NCBI GenBank assembly: GCA_937899245.1 | Contig: CALDKB010000025.1 | Span: 43,573 to 107,572 of the forward strand | Origin: an uncultured Bacteroidales bacterium | GTDB taxonomy: Bacteria > Bacteroidota > Bacteroidia > Bacteroidales > ML635J-15 | Direction: 5' to 3' | DNA: 64,000 nt | Part shown: piece after piece, positions 43,650 to 53,109 of the stretch | Layout: each line of letters begins with the position of its first letter | Position numbering within the stretch: the first letter of the stretch is position 1 | Program-made: the position numbers and the translations under genes | Notes under the pieces: model-generated | What the model saw: only the letters and a program-made list of their open reading frames with translations | The model's database searches: none | Told to the model about the DNA's origin: nothing

Positions 43650-44211
43650 CCTTTATGCTTATTACTCCACTTGGTTTCAAAATCTTCCATTCCGAAAAGT
43701 CTTGATTCGACTCAAAACCTTCACCTGTAAGTATTTCGCTTTCCCTTGTTATCTTTACAAATTTATCGGAATAAACCAGTTCCTTTGTCATGTCCCAGTA
43801 CAAAAGTTCTGTATTTATTATTTCTCCGTTATTCAAATTGTTAACTTCGACGTCCGACTTAATCTCCCAAAGCTCCTTGTCGATAAGGAAACGGGCATAC
43901 GAACATTTAAGTGTAGCGGAAACAGAACCGTCGTCGTTAAAGAAGCGAACATTAAATCCGTATCTGTATTCGTCGTACTTCAACTTCTGGCCCTCATACC
44001 TTGCCAGGTCCTTTGCTTTCAACTCAACCATCACCCTTCCCGAATCGCTATAAACCGACTCGAAGCCATAGACAGAAAATGTGGGCAAATTATTCCTAGA
44101 TGTAAGAAAATTCACCCTGTCGATGTCATTTTTACAAGAAACAAATATCGCACTTGCAGCAATTGCAAGCACGATATTTGCCTTTAGGATTATTTCTCTA
44201 CAGCGTTTCAC
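43642..44211 (-). CDS. lptC: LPS export ABC transporter periplasmic protein LptC
   Basis: An LptC-type protein of 189 residues from the GTG at 44211. The start MKRCREIILKANIVLAIAAS gives a membrane/lipoprotein-type N-terminus with VSCKN, and the body has the beta-jelly-roll strands FNVRFFNDDGSVSATLKCSYAR and LWEIKSDVEVNN. It carries LPS from LptFG to LptA. The frame extends 42 bases upstream to an ATG inside the previous gene; a GTG that overlaps the preceding TAG (TAGTG) is preferred because it matches the coupled style of this operon. The start is not certain. Confidence 0.85.
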   Translation of the reverse strand: MKRCREIILKANIVLAIAASAIFVSCKNDIDRVNFLTSRNNLPTFSVYGFESVYSDSGRVMVELKAKDLARYEGQKLKYDEYRYGFNVRFFNDDGSVSATLKCSYARFLIDKELWEIKSDVEVNNLNNGEIINTELLYWDMTKELVYSDKFVKITRESEILTGEGFESNQDFSEWKILKPSGVISIKDE

Positions 44212-45515
44212 TACTTGATGAACCTTGCTGTAGTGGTTTCGTTTATCCAGCAACCGACGGTTACCGTCTGGCCGGCCTTCATATCTGCCCAGAATGCATC
44301 AGATTCTTTTGGGAAATATGCCGAGAATGTCGATATCAGCTTATTTGCCTCGTCGGCAACTGAAGGATCTACACTCTTTGCCTTCTGGAACTGGTCTACT
44401 ACTACCCAGTATACCCATTTATCTTCAAAGGCATCTTTACCGCAATCCTTACCACCTGCTGCATATACCCTACCAATCAGGATGTACGCCTTTCCGTAGT
44501 TAGGATCAACCGCCAATGCCTGACGTGCTGCCTGACGAGCCTTAGCGTAGCTGTTCATTCCAGTGAAATACAACAAGCCAAGTTCATAGTACATATCTGC
44601 TTTCTTGTCGTTATTTTCCTCAAGCGATATTGCCTCGTTGTAGTACTGTTCTGCCTTGCTGGATTCTCCTCTCTTGAAATATGCCTGGCCTATTGCATGT
44701 GCTGCAGAAGAGCTCTTCTCGTTTTCGTAAACAGCTACTGCTGCCTTCATATACAAGTCCGACAATTTGCATTCGTCGCTATTACCTTTTTTCAGCAAGT
44801 TTACTATTTTCTTTGCCAATTCAATATTTGTCGGTTCTGCCTCAAACTTTGGTTCGAAAACTTCTATTATCGACTTGCAATCTGCTGCTGTACAGTTTAC
44901 AAACAGCTCTTCTACCATTGATGCGGCACCTTCAATCTTTGTTTTTTTATCTTCCTTAACTTCATTTTCCATCTGTTCAGCAAGCGCATCCGAAACTGAT
45001 GAGTAAATGTCAACTACAACTTCCTTTGAAATTTTTTCTGCTTCATACATTTTTATTGCAGTATGCATATACAATTTCATAACATTATAGTCGGTTGACT
45101 TTCCGGTAAGCTCATACGCTCTAGAAAAAGTATTATATACGTCCTCGAGATTTTCAAGACGATATTTATACATGTACTGAGCCTTTGATCCAAGGAATTT
45201 TCCTTCCTGTCCGTTGCCAAAATACTCGATACGCTTGTCGAAAATCAACAACAATGTATCAATTGCAGCCTCGCGTGAAGCACCTTCGCGTGAAGCAATG
45301 ATACTTTCTAGGATTGCAGGACCCTGAATGTATATATTCTTGGACATACTAGGACAATTGTCAAAACAAATTTTCCATTCTGGATATGCATCCTTATAAT
45401 TCTTCTGATTGTAGAATTCAGTATACGTCGACAAATTAACACTACAATCCTGTGCATACATTCCGGCCGAAAACATCAGGCCAAAAACCGCTAATAATAA
45501 ACTTTTCGTTTTCAT
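44211..45515 (-). CDS. Periplasmic TPR-repeat protein
   Basis: A 434-residue protein with a signal peptide (LLLAVFGLMFSAGMYAQ) and TPR-like helices throughout, clearest near residues 270-370 (HAIGQAYFKRGESSKAEQYYNE and YYELGLLYFTGMNSYAKAR). It lies between the outer-membrane protein and lptC in a set of envelope genes that is also seen in other Bacteroidetes. The function is not established. It may be a periplasmic scaffold for envelope assembly. Confidence 0.85.
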   Translation of the reverse strand: MKTKSLLLAVFGLMFSAGMYAQDCSVNLSTYTEFYNQKNYKDAYPEWKICFDNCPSMSKNIYIQGPAILESIIASREGASREAAIDTLLLIFDKRIEYFGNGQEGKFLGSKAQYMYKYRLENLEDVYNTFSRAYELTGKSTDYNVMKLYMHTAIKMYEAEKISKEVVVDIYSSVSDALAEQMENEVKEDKKTKIEGAASMVEELFVNCTAADCKSIIEVFEPKFEAEPTNIELAKKIVNLLKKGNSDECKLSDLYMKAAVAVYENEKSSSAAHAIGQAYFKRGESSKAEQYYNEAISLEENNDKKADMYYELGLLYFTGMNSYAKARQAARQALAVDPNYGKAYILIGRVYAAGGKDCGKDAFEDKWVYWVVVDQFQKAKSVDPSVADEANKLISTFSAYFPKESDAFWADMKAGQTVTVGCWINETTTARFIK

Positions 45516-45526
45516 ATCCTTACGAT

Positions 45527-46804
45527 TTAATCAATTTTTCTTTTTACAAACCACCTGTCAACCAAATTTAGATTGACACCTAATATAAAATAATTTTCTT
45601 TCACCATATTGTTCTTCATAGAGCCCCGCTGACCTATCTGCAAGGTTATATTGAAGACCGTCTTTGCATGTCTAGGTGCAAGTCCCGTACCAAAAGTTAT
45701 TCCAAAGTCGGGAATTGAGAGCTGGCTATGATTCATATTTATATATGAATTGTTGAAATACAAGCCGATACGGTACGAGGATGATTCTCCCAAATTTTTA
45801 GGAGACATTCTGTTTGGAGTGTATTCGGCACCTAACGCAACACCAAAACTATTGCTTAGCGAATCGCATTCGCCAAAAAATTTGCTGTCCTTCCAGTTCT
45901 GCATTGTAAAGTCGGCAGCAACCGAAAGCTTGTCATTATATGTATAGCACAACCCAGCTCCTATTGTATGAGGCAAGCCGATAGTGCCCTTTACATTTTC
46001 TTGTTGATATACCGTGTCGACAACTGTTGTTGATGCCGTCGCAAGTGTATTATACACTATAGTCGACAATTTTGTATTAAGGTCTCTGTTGTATGCATAA
46101 TACAAGCCAACAGCAAGATTGTCGTCGCCAATCGAGAAATTATATTTCAAGCCGACGTCGAATGTTACGTCCGAAACCTTGTAGGTGCGCTGGTTGAAGC
46201 CATTTACATAAACACCTGTCGAATCGTCGGTAAAAGTAATTGCATTGGAATGGTATATCTTTCCAAACAAATACGAAACACCGACACCTATGCTAAGATT
46301 CTTAGTGGGCTTAAAGGCATTCTCCCACATTATCCTGTTGATTCCACCGTCGCCGGCAAAAACATAGTTTTTGTCTATTCCAAAAGAATCGTCAAACGAA
46401 TAAATGGAATATCCGACATTACTATAAGGCATTACGCCAATAGCGGTCTTCCACCACTTTGCAAAAGAGAATCCGACTACAATCTGCGAAAGTTCTGCGT
46501 CAAGTTTTACCTTTGAAGTCGGCGGATTGTTGATTCCATATCGGCGCAAGCCGGCATCCAAACCAAAATTGAAAATGAAAGTCAAGGTGTCGATATCGCC
46601 GAGAGATGCTGGACTCTTATAGTTCACATCATTCATATATGGAGTAGCATAGCCGACACCACCCATTGACGAAACGCGTGCTTGCGTAGATGTATTTACG
46701 TCACCTACACCGTAGCGGGAATATGGAGACCCGACTGTTCCCTGTGCGTATGCAGCAGCAGAAAACATTGAGGCCAGCACTAATATCGTCAAAAATCTAA
46801 GCAT
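45527..46804 (-). CDS. Outer-membrane beta-barrel protein, FadL-like
   Basis: A 425-residue protein from Met 46804 (MLRFLTILVLASMF, signal peptide to AYAQ). The mature part starts GTVGSPYSRYGVGDV and consists of alternating strands with many aromatic turns, with a C-terminal part typical of outer-membrane porin/FadL-like proteins (GLYFNNSYIN, LGVNLNLVDRWFV). The frame could extend 18 bases upstream to another Met, but MLRF is preferred because its ATG overlaps the coaX stop (ATGCTTAG). Substrate unknown. Confidence 0.83.
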   Translation of the reverse strand: MLRFLTILVLASMFSAAAYAQGTVGSPYSRYGVGDVNTSTQARVSSMGGVGYATPYMNDVNYKSPASLGDIDTLTFIFNFGLDAGLRRYGINNPPTSKVKLDAELSQIVVGFSFAKWWKTAIGVMPYSNVGYSIYSFDDSFGIDKNYVFAGDGGINRIMWENAFKPTKNLSIGVGVSYLFGKIYHSNAITFTDDSTGVYVNGFNQRTYKVSDVTFDVGLKYNFSIGDDNLAVGLYYAYNRDLNTKLSTIVYNTLATASTTVVDTVYQQENVKGTIGLPHTIGAGLCYTYNDKLSVAADFTMQNWKDSKFFGECDSLSNSFGVALGAEYTPNRMSPKNLGESSSYRIGLYFNNSYINMNHSQLSIPDFGITFGTGLAPRHAKTVFNITLQIGQRGSMKNNMVKENYFILGVNLNLVDRWFVKRKID

Positions 46805-47528
46805 TATATTCCAAAATTTCATTCAATCCTATAGCCACCAAATTTGGCTCTGCAAAACTATTAAAACTTATTCTATTTTCAAAGAAAAAGCTATCGCCTC
46901 CTGTAAAAACGACAAGCAGGTTCTCGAATCTGTCGCTGAAATCCCTTATCGAACCTTCAACTTCGTGGACAATTCCATTCTGAACACCCAATGTCATAGC
47001 TTCGGCTGTTGTAGTCCCATAGAGACCTTCGGCAGACTTTTCCACCTGTAATAACGGAAGTTTTCCTGTAAAATTGTTCAAAGCACGAAATCTTGACTTT
47101 AATCCGACAGAAATATTTCCGCCGAGATATTCCGCCTTGTCGGTAACGATGTCGTAGGTAATCGCCGTTCCCGAATCTATCACCAGGATATTTCTGCCCG
47201 GATAGCGACTTACAGCGCCGACAACAGCCGCGATCCTGTCGCTGCCCAGCGACTCTGGCGTCCTATACTTATTTATTATGGGAAGACGCAAAGAGGAATC
47301 CAGTTTCAACATTGGAAAACTTGGATTAAGCATACCGACAATCTGTTCGCAACCATAACTTACCGACGAAACTATGCCCTTGTCGATGCTGCCGGAGTCT
47401 GCCAGATTATCCAACGAAAGCTTCAACAGAGATATGTCTCTGACTTTTGCAAACTTAACCATCTCACCATTTTGAAACAGGAAAAGTTTTATCGAGGAAT
47501 TACCGGCATCAACTATTAAATTGTACAT
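46797..47528 (-). CDS. coaX: Type III pantothenate kinase
   Basis: A 243-residue CoaX with the phosphate-binding start LIVDAGNSSIKLFLF, the block YRTPESLGSDRIAAVVGA (pantothenate/Asp site) and LVIDSGTAITYDIV, then GGNISVGLKSRFRAL. It phosphorylates pantothenate, the first step of CoA synthesis. It opens an operon of envelope genes (outer-membrane protein, TPR, lptC, CorC-like, GT22) that is co-transcribed by overlaps. Confidence 0.95.
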   Translation of the reverse strand: MYNLIVDAGNSSIKLFLFQNGEMVKFAKVRDISLLKLSLDNLADSGSIDKGIVSSVSYGCEQIVGMLNPSFPMLKLDSSLRLPIINKYRTPESLGSDRIAAVVGAVSRYPGRNILVIDSGTAITYDIVTDKAEYLGGNISVGLKSRFRALNNFTGKLPLLQVEKSAEGLYGTTTAEAMTLGVQNGIVHEVEGSIRDFSDRFENLLVVFTGGDSFFFENRISFNSFAEPNLVAIGLNEILEYNA

Positions 47529-47544
47529 GGAACTAAATTTCTCG

Positions 47545-47552
47545 CAAAGGTA
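47545..47552 (-). promoter_or_regulatory. -7 box upstream of the coaX operon
   Basis: The minus strand has TACCTTTG (TAnnTTTG) 16 bases before the coaX ATG. The -33 region has no clear TTTG. Confidence 0.5.
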
Positions 47553-47597
47553 TTTTAATTATTTTATTTTTAATTGCGGAGAATAATAATTATTTGC

Positions 47598-47605
47598 TAT
47601 ATTTG
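47598..47605 (+). promoter_or_regulatory. -7 box upstream of the ppiD-like gene
   Basis: TATATTTG (TAnnTTTG) about 52 bases before the ATG, with TTG at 47574-47576 near the -33 position. The divergent promoter for coaX is 46 bases away. Confidence 0.55.
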
Positions 47606-47657
47606 CACCCCAAAAAAATATTTTTTATTATAGACTAAATTTTAAACATTTAAGGTA

Positions 47658-49814
47658 ATGGCAGTATTACAGAACATTAGAGAAAAATGTGGCGTTTTAG
47701 TAATCGTTATCGTCGGTTTAGCATTATTGGCGTTTCTATTGGGCGACTTCCTTAGCTCAGGCCGTATCGGCAGAGGCGATGATTCAGTTATCGCAAAGAT
47801 AAATGGTTCAAAAGTAGATTACAATGAATGGTCGGCAAACTACAACAACCACCGCACATTCTACGAAGTTGCACAGCAGGGCAGAAACATTACTTCAGAT
47901 ATCGACAGAAGTCTTAAGGAAAGTGCATGGAACGACATCATGAATACTTATGTATGGAATGACATTTACGAAGAAGTCGGCTTGAACATCAGCGATGAAG
48001 AACTTGAAGACCTTCTTTACGGTCCAAAACACGCACACAACATCATAGTACAAAACTTCGGCTTGCAGATGAACGAACAGGGCGAATATGACACTAAGGC
48101 ACCTAAGCAGTTCTTCGAAAATGCAGACGAAAACCCAGAGTACAAGGTTATCGCCGACTATTGGAAACAAGCAATTATGCAGGAACAGATTAGCTCGAAA
48201 TATGCCAACATGGTTTCTAAGGGCTTCTACACACCAACAGCTCTTGCTAAAATGTACTACGAAGACCAGAACAACAGTGTTGACTTCATCTACGCTTTCA
48301 GAGACTACACTTCTATTAAGGACGAAGACATTACCGTTTCTGACAACGACTTGAAAGCATACTACGACAAGCACCAGAACAGATTCGTAGAAGAACAGAA
48401 CAACAGAGACCTCGAATATGTTGTTTTCGATGTTATTCCTTCCGACAGCGATATTGCTGAAATCAAGAACAACACCGAAGAACTTGTTAAGGAAATGAAC
48501 AGCAAGGAAGACAACAGCCTCGCTTTCGCCCAGCTTAACAGCAGCAACAGCAGACCGGAAGACAGACGCCAATACAAGGACAATGCCTTCATGACCCAGA
48601 AGGAAGTTGAAGCTATCGGTTTCGACGAAGCTTTCTTCAATTCAGAAAAGGGCACTACTTCTGATATCAAGATGCAGGGCAACTTCTTCATCGCCGGCAA
48701 GATCCTCGAAACTGCCACAAGACCTGATTCAGTAAATGCTTCTCACATTTTGATTATGCCTAACGACAGTGTTACTCTCGAAATGTGTAAGGCAAAAGCT
48801 GATAGCTTGGCTAACATTTTGAAGAGCAGCAAGAAAGTTGACTCTACTTTGTTCGCAAACATGGCAAAGGAATACTCACAGGATCCAGGTTCAAAGGACA
48901 ATGGCGGTGTTCTCGGTGATTTCACTGAAGGCATGATGGTTGAATCTTTCAACGACGCTTGCTTCTCTAACAAGACCGGCGCTATCGAAGTTGTTGAATC
49001 TCCTTATGGTGTTCACATCATTAAGATTAACTCTCAGACTGCTCCAGTTAGAAAGATTAAACTTGCTGTCCTCGACCAGGAAATCAAATTCTCTGACAAC
49101 ACTTACGAAGCAGCATACCAGGCATCAAACAAGTTCTATGCTAGCAGCGTTACAGCTGAAGACTTCGACAAGAACGTTGAAAAGGACGGCTTGAACAAGA
49201 GAGTTGCTAATAGAATTAACGATATGAGCGACAATATCATCCCTGGCATCGACAATGGTAGAGAAATCGTTCGCTGGGCATTCAACGAAGACAGAAAAGA
49301 AGGCGACATTTCTAGCGTTTTCGAAAGTTCTGCTAGAGATAGATTCATCGTTGTAAAACTTGCTAGAGTTAGAGAAAAAGGTTTCACTCCATTTGAAGAT
49401 ATGAAGGAAGCTATCGAACCTGAAGTTAGAAAGGAACTCAAGGCAGCTAAGATGATGGACGAAATGAAGGGTATGTCTATCGATGCTATTGCTCAGAAAT
49501 ATGGTGCTAAGTGCGACACCTTGACTAACATTAGATTCTCAGACTTTGCTCTCGCAGGTATGGGTCTTATCGAACCAAAGGTTAATGCAGTTGCTACTAA
49601 CACTAAGGTTAACGAAGTTTCTGCTCCAATCGACGGCAACAACGGTGTATTTGTAATCAAGGTTACAAACGCAAACAAAGCTCCTGAAAAGCAAGATTTC
49701 GAAACCGAAAAGCTTACTAAGATGCAGGAATACATGAGAAATGCTGATTACCGCACTAACAATGCTGTTAAGAAGGTTTCTAAGATTGACGATAGAAGAG
49801 CAAAATTCTTTTAA
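47658..49814 (+). CDS. ppiD: Periplasmic peptidyl-prolyl isomerase, PpiD/SurA-like
   Basis: A 718-residue protein anchored by one N-terminal membrane segment (about 12-33, VLVIVIVGLALLAFLLG). A SurA_N-like chaperone region (about 45-330) is followed by a parvulin domain (about 355-455; NASHILIMPND and EYSQDPGSKDNGGVLGDFTEGMMV, with SPYGVHIIK) and a long C-terminal region. It probably folds outer-membrane and exported proteins, including T9SS cargo, which is only inference. It has its own promoter-like box and terminator. Confidence 0.9.
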   Translation: MAVLQNIREKCGVLVIVIVGLALLAFLLGDFLSSGRIGRGDDSVIAKINGSKVDYNEWSANYNNHRTFYEVAQQGRNITSDIDRSLKESAWNDIMNTYVWNDIYEEVGLNISDEELEDLLYGPKHAHNIIVQNFGLQMNEQGEYDTKAPKQFFENADENPEYKVIADYWKQAIMQEQISSKYANMVSKGFYTPTALAKMYYEDQNNSVDFIYAFRDYTSIKDEDITVSDNDLKAYYDKHQNRFVEEQNNRDLEYVVFDVIPSDSDIAEIKNNTEELVKEMNSKEDNSLAFAQLNSSNSRPEDRRQYKDNAFMTQKEVEAIGFDEAFFNSEKGTTSDIKMQGNFFIAGKILETATRPDSVNASHILIMPNDSVTLEMCKAKADSLANILKSSKKVDSTLFANMAKEYSQDPGSKDNGGVLGDFTEGMMVESFNDACFSNKTGAIEVVESPYGVHIIKINSQTAPVRKIKLAVLDQEIKFSDNTYEAAYQASNKFYASSVTAEDFDKNVEKDGLNKRVANRINDMSDNIIPGIDNGREIVRWAFNEDRKEGDISSVFESSARDRFIVVKLARVREKGFTPFEDMKEAIEPEVRKELKAAKMMDEMKGMSIDAIAQKYGAKCDTLTNIRFSDFALAGMGLIEPKVNAVATNTKVNEVSAPIDGNNGVFVIKVTNANKAPEKQDFETEKLTKMQEYMRNADYRTNNAVKKVSKIDDRRAKFF

Positions 49815-49834
49815 TAGAAATTCTCACACAAAAA

Positions 49835-49865
49835 AAAAGAACCTTTTTCGAGGTTCTTTTTTTTT
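49835..49865 (+). terminator. Terminator of the ppiD-like gene
   Basis: Stem AAAAGAACCT / AGGTTCTTTT with six-base loop and a T-run, about 20 bases after the stop. Confidence 0.87.
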
Positions 49866-49913
49866 GTCCCTTTAAATAGTAATCAATAACTTTGGCTTTC
49901 TATATTTCAACAC

Positions 49914-50621
49914 ATGAAAAAGATACTGTTTGTCCTATTATCATTGCTTATCATTGTCTCTAGTTGCTCTGAAAGCGAATTTATCTACCCGGAATCAAAA
50001 GTCTGGGCACATAGAGCAAACGATATTGAAACTGCAAAAGCAAAAAGTCAGGAATTCGACGGACTGGAGGTTGATGTCACCTACTCGGAAAGTAGCAAAA
50101 CCTTTTTTGTGGGACACAATGCAGAAGATACAGCCAAGGGAATAACACTGAACGACTGGCTTGCAGCAATACCATCTCCCGAGAACAAGTGCTACTGGAT
50201 AGACCTCAAGAACCTTAACAAGAATAATGCAGAGGATATATCAAGGGAAATTAACGATATTGAAAATAAATTCAAAATTCAGGATAAAACATTTGTTGAG
50301 AGTCCTAACTACATAGCTCTACGAACGCTAAAGAAAAAAGGCATACGAGTAATACTATGGACCAACAGTCTCGCCAATATCGACACGGCAACATGGTGCA
50401 ACCAGATGAAAGAACAAATCGACTACCTCGGTCCCGACGCAATAAGCAATAGTGCCGAAATGTCGGAACTTATTATTAACACTTTCCCCGAACAGAATAT
50501 TCACTTGTGGCAGACCCCTGCCAAATACAACGATACAAACGCCGAACAAACACGAAAACTATGCAGCAACAACAACGTAAAGGTTGTACTTGTTGACTAT
50601 GACAAACCGATAAAAGAATAA
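49914..50621 (+). CDS. Lipoprotein with a glycerophosphodiester-phosphodiesterase-like (GDPD/PLC) fold
   Basis: A 235-residue lipoprotein (lipobox IVSSCSE, Cys about 19). The segment VWAHRANDIETA, then FDGLEVDVTYSESS, and FVGHN resembles the HR...E-x-D and His catalytic residues of GDPD and PLC-type TIM barrels. A later strand, GIRVILWTNSL, fits too. Sequence similarity is weak, so the activity is a hypothesis. It lies four bases before an LTA-synthase-like gene, probably in one transcript, which suggests degradation or editing of a phosphoglycerol-type polymer. Confidence 0.65.
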   Translation: MKKILFVLLSLLIIVSSCSESEFIYPESKVWAHRANDIETAKAKSQEFDGLEVDVTYSESSKTFFVGHNAEDTAKGITLNDWLAAIPSPENKCYWIDLKNLNKNNAEDISREINDIENKFKIQDKTFVESPNYIALRTLKKKGIRVILWTNSLANIDTATWCNQMKEQIDYLGPDAISNSAEMSELIINTFPEQNIHLWQTPAKYNDTNAEQTRKLCSNNNVKVVLVDYDKPIKE

Positions 50622-50625
50622 TCCG

Positions 50626-53103
50626 ATGAGAGAAAAAGTAAAAAAGATATTGGAAAAGATGAATGCCGGCGAAGGAATACGAAGTTTTGCCTCGCTAAGC
50701 ATTATGCTATTGGCACTCATGTGCGTTGTTAGACTTTTTTCTTTCCTTGAATTTTGGATACGACTTAACGCCGATCCAAATATCATTAAATTCATTTCAT
50801 CGGGTATTATTTACGATCTTGCCCTATTATGCCATATCATTACCTGGGCGATAATCCCATTCATAGTACTCTATAGGTTCATACCAAAAATAACTAAAGG
50901 CATCTACATAGCAGTGGCTATGCTGTACACTGTCGTTTCGGCTTTGCTAATAGAATACTTCTGCAATATGTCGAAACCTCTCGACCACATTATTTACATG
51001 TACAGCGAAGAGGAAATCAACGACATCATATTTTCGTCAGTTAACGTAACGGCAACGCCAATTATATTCATTGTATCTATAATTGTGGTTTCTGCTGTAA
51101 TATGCATATTGTGGAGAAAGGTTAAATTCAACAACATTGCTTCAATCGCTATCAGTGCAATAGCATTGTTAACCGCAATATGCGTAAACTACAAGGATTT
51201 TGTTGTGTCCGAAAACCTATATAAGAGCCATACCGACTTCTGCTATGCCACAAACCAGATAAGTTATTCATACATCAAAATTTCAGATTTTGACGCAAAC
51301 TTGTCATATAGCATCGATACCGACAACATAAAGGAGGCCTCGAAGATATACCAGTCGCATTTTCCACACAACACTTACACCAGCTACGAATATCCATACA
51401 ACCATTACTTCTGTGACAAGGATGTAATTGGCAACTTCATGGATAAACCAGCAGACGGACAGCTGCCTAATTTTGTTTTCATAATCATTGAAGGTTATGG
51501 CAGAAAACTTACAGGCGTTGACAATCCCGACATATCGTTCACTCCGTTCATCGACAGTCTTGCAAAAACCGGATTGTTCTGGGAAAATTGCCTTGCCACA
51601 GCCGAACGAACTTTTGAAGTATTACCAAGTGTTTTTGCTTCTGCGCCATACGGAACTCACGGATTTGCAAACAGGTACTACCCCATTCCATACCATAATT
51701 CCATCCTTCAGGACATGTCGAAAAACGGATATTCGATATCATTTTTCTACGGAGGTAGCAGCAGTTTCGACGGACAGAACGATTTCATGGAAACCAACAA
51801 CGCCTCGTATATTATGAAGGCCGAACTCGACACTACAAATGCCGAGCAATACAACGCCATGAAAAACGGCAACCGCTGGGGACTCGACGATGGTGATATG
51901 TTCAACAGTGCAATTAAGCATAAGCACGAGGACAATCCTCGGCCTTTCACCGACATATACCTCACTCTTACCACCCACGAACCGTTCATGTGTCCTAACC
52001 AGGAAAAGTACGAAAAGGAAGTACGAAAACTCATAAGCGAAAACAAGGCATTGACCAAACAGGAACTTAACAATATGGAGGGCAACGAAAACATTTTTGC
52101 CTGCTTCCTATATACCGACGACTGCATTAGGAATCTAGTTTCCGAATACAAGAAAATGAACGCCTACGACAATACCATATTCGTTATCTGCGGCGACCAT
52201 AGGATGTGTCCCCTTGGCAGTGCCAACCAGCTTCAAAAATACCATATTCCACTAATTATCCATTCCAATCTGATAAATACTCCACGAAAGATGAAAGCTG
52301 TCGTTTCTCACCTCGACATCGCACCTACGCTTAACGCTTATCTTTCTTCTAATTTCGAGTCATATACAATTGACAAGGAATGCCAGTGGCTGGGAACATC
52401 TCTCGACACCGCACAGGATTTTATATGCAACAAGCGTATGCCTTTCATTCTAAACAGCAGGGACATTGTTGAATACATTTACGACTCGCTTTTCATTACA
52501 TACGACAGATTATTCAAGGTGTGTGATAACCTGACCGTGACGCCTCTTGAAAACGACGACCTGTTGCAAATGATGCACGAGAAACTGGATGCCGAAAAGG
52601 AAATAAGCAAGTACGCAGTTTATTACAACTGCCTTAAACCTATCAATGCTAGCAACGACAAACTTATCTATAGTTTTGCAAGTAACCTTGAAAAAAGCAA
52701 CAAACTCGACGAAACCACTGTCGACGACAATGGAAACAAGGTTGTACATATGGACTGTAAAAAAGAATATGGTTCTATATGCAAGTCGTTTGTGCTTGAC
52801 GATAACTACAGCAGCTTGAATGTCTCCATCAAGTTCAACTTCAAGAACCTTAACAAAGAAAAGCCAATGCCAATTTTCGTCATTTCAATCGAAAAGGATG
52901 GCAAGTCAATTGTTTACAAGACACGATCCTTATTGCACGAGAAAGACGTGATGAAAGACGACTGGATGCTTTTCAACGACAGGGAAAACATTTCTATCAA
53001 AGAGGATTGCAAGGGCTACACGATGAAAATATACCTCTGGAACAAGGACAAGGGCGACATCATGTACGACAACATAAACGTCTCTATTTACAACCCATCA
53101 TAG
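50626..53103 (+). CDS. LTA-synthase-like sulfatase-family phosphotransferase (phosphoglycerol/phosphoethanolamine transferase)
   Basis: An 825-residue protein with five N-terminal membrane helices (about residues 20-200) and an extracytoplasmic sulfatase/alkaline-phosphatase-type domain (about 280-620). NFVFIIIEGYGRKLTG carries the metal-binding Glu, and ATAERTFEVLPSVF has the nucleophilic Thr of LTA-synthase-like enzymes. CGDHRMCPLG gives the metal-binding Asp-His. A C-terminal beta-rich domain (about 686-825, ending KIYLWNKDKGDIMYDNINVS) follows. It likely transfers a phosphoglycerol or phosphoethanolamine group to a surface glycan or lipid; the acceptor is unknown. Its end is six bases from a convergent gene, with no terminator. 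Confidence 0.85.
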   Translation: MREKVKKILEKMNAGEGIRSFASLSIMLLALMCVVRLFSFLEFWIRLNADPNIIKFISSGIIYDLALLCHIITWAIIPFIVLYRFIPKITKGIYIAVAMLYTVVSALLIEYFCNMSKPLDHIIYMYSEEEINDIIFSSVNVTATPIIFIVSIIVVSAVICILWRKVKFNNIASIAISAIALLTAICVNYKDFVVSENLYKSHTDFCYATNQISYSYIKISDFDANLSYSIDTDNIKEASKIYQSHFPHNTYTSYEYPYNHYFCDKDVIGNFMDKPADGQLPNFVFIIIEGYGRKLTGVDNPDISFTPFIDSLAKTGLFWENCLATAERTFEVLPSVFASAPYGTHGFANRYYPIPYHNSILQDMSKNGYSISFFYGGSSSFDGQNDFMETNNASYIMKAELDTTNAEQYNAMKNGNRWGLDDGDMFNSAIKHKHEDNPRPFTDIYLTLTTHEPFMCPNQEKYEKEVRKLISENKALTKQELNNMEGNENIFACFLYTDDCIRNLVSEYKKMNAYDNTIFVICGDHRMCPLGSANQLQKYHIPLIIHSNLINTPRKMKAVVSHLDIAPTLNAYLSSNFESYTIDKECQWLGTSLDTAQDFICNKRMPFILNSRDIVEYIYDSLFITYDRLFKVCDNLTVTPLENDDLLQMMHEKLDAEKEISKYAVYYNCLKPINASNDKLIYSFASNLEKSNKLDETTVDDNGNKVVHMDCKKEYGSICKSFVLDDNYSSLNVSIKFNFKNLNKEKPMPIFVISIEKDGKSIVYKTRSLLHEKDVMKDDWMLFNDRENISIKEDCKGYTMKIYLWNKDKGDIMYDNINVSIYNPS

Positions 53104-53109
53104 AGTAGC

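Noticed and set aside
47895..48572. 225-codon minus-strand frame within the ppiD-like gene
   Set aside because: Antisense to a clear PpiD/SurA-like protein; Val/Phe-rich composition is typical of a shadow frame.
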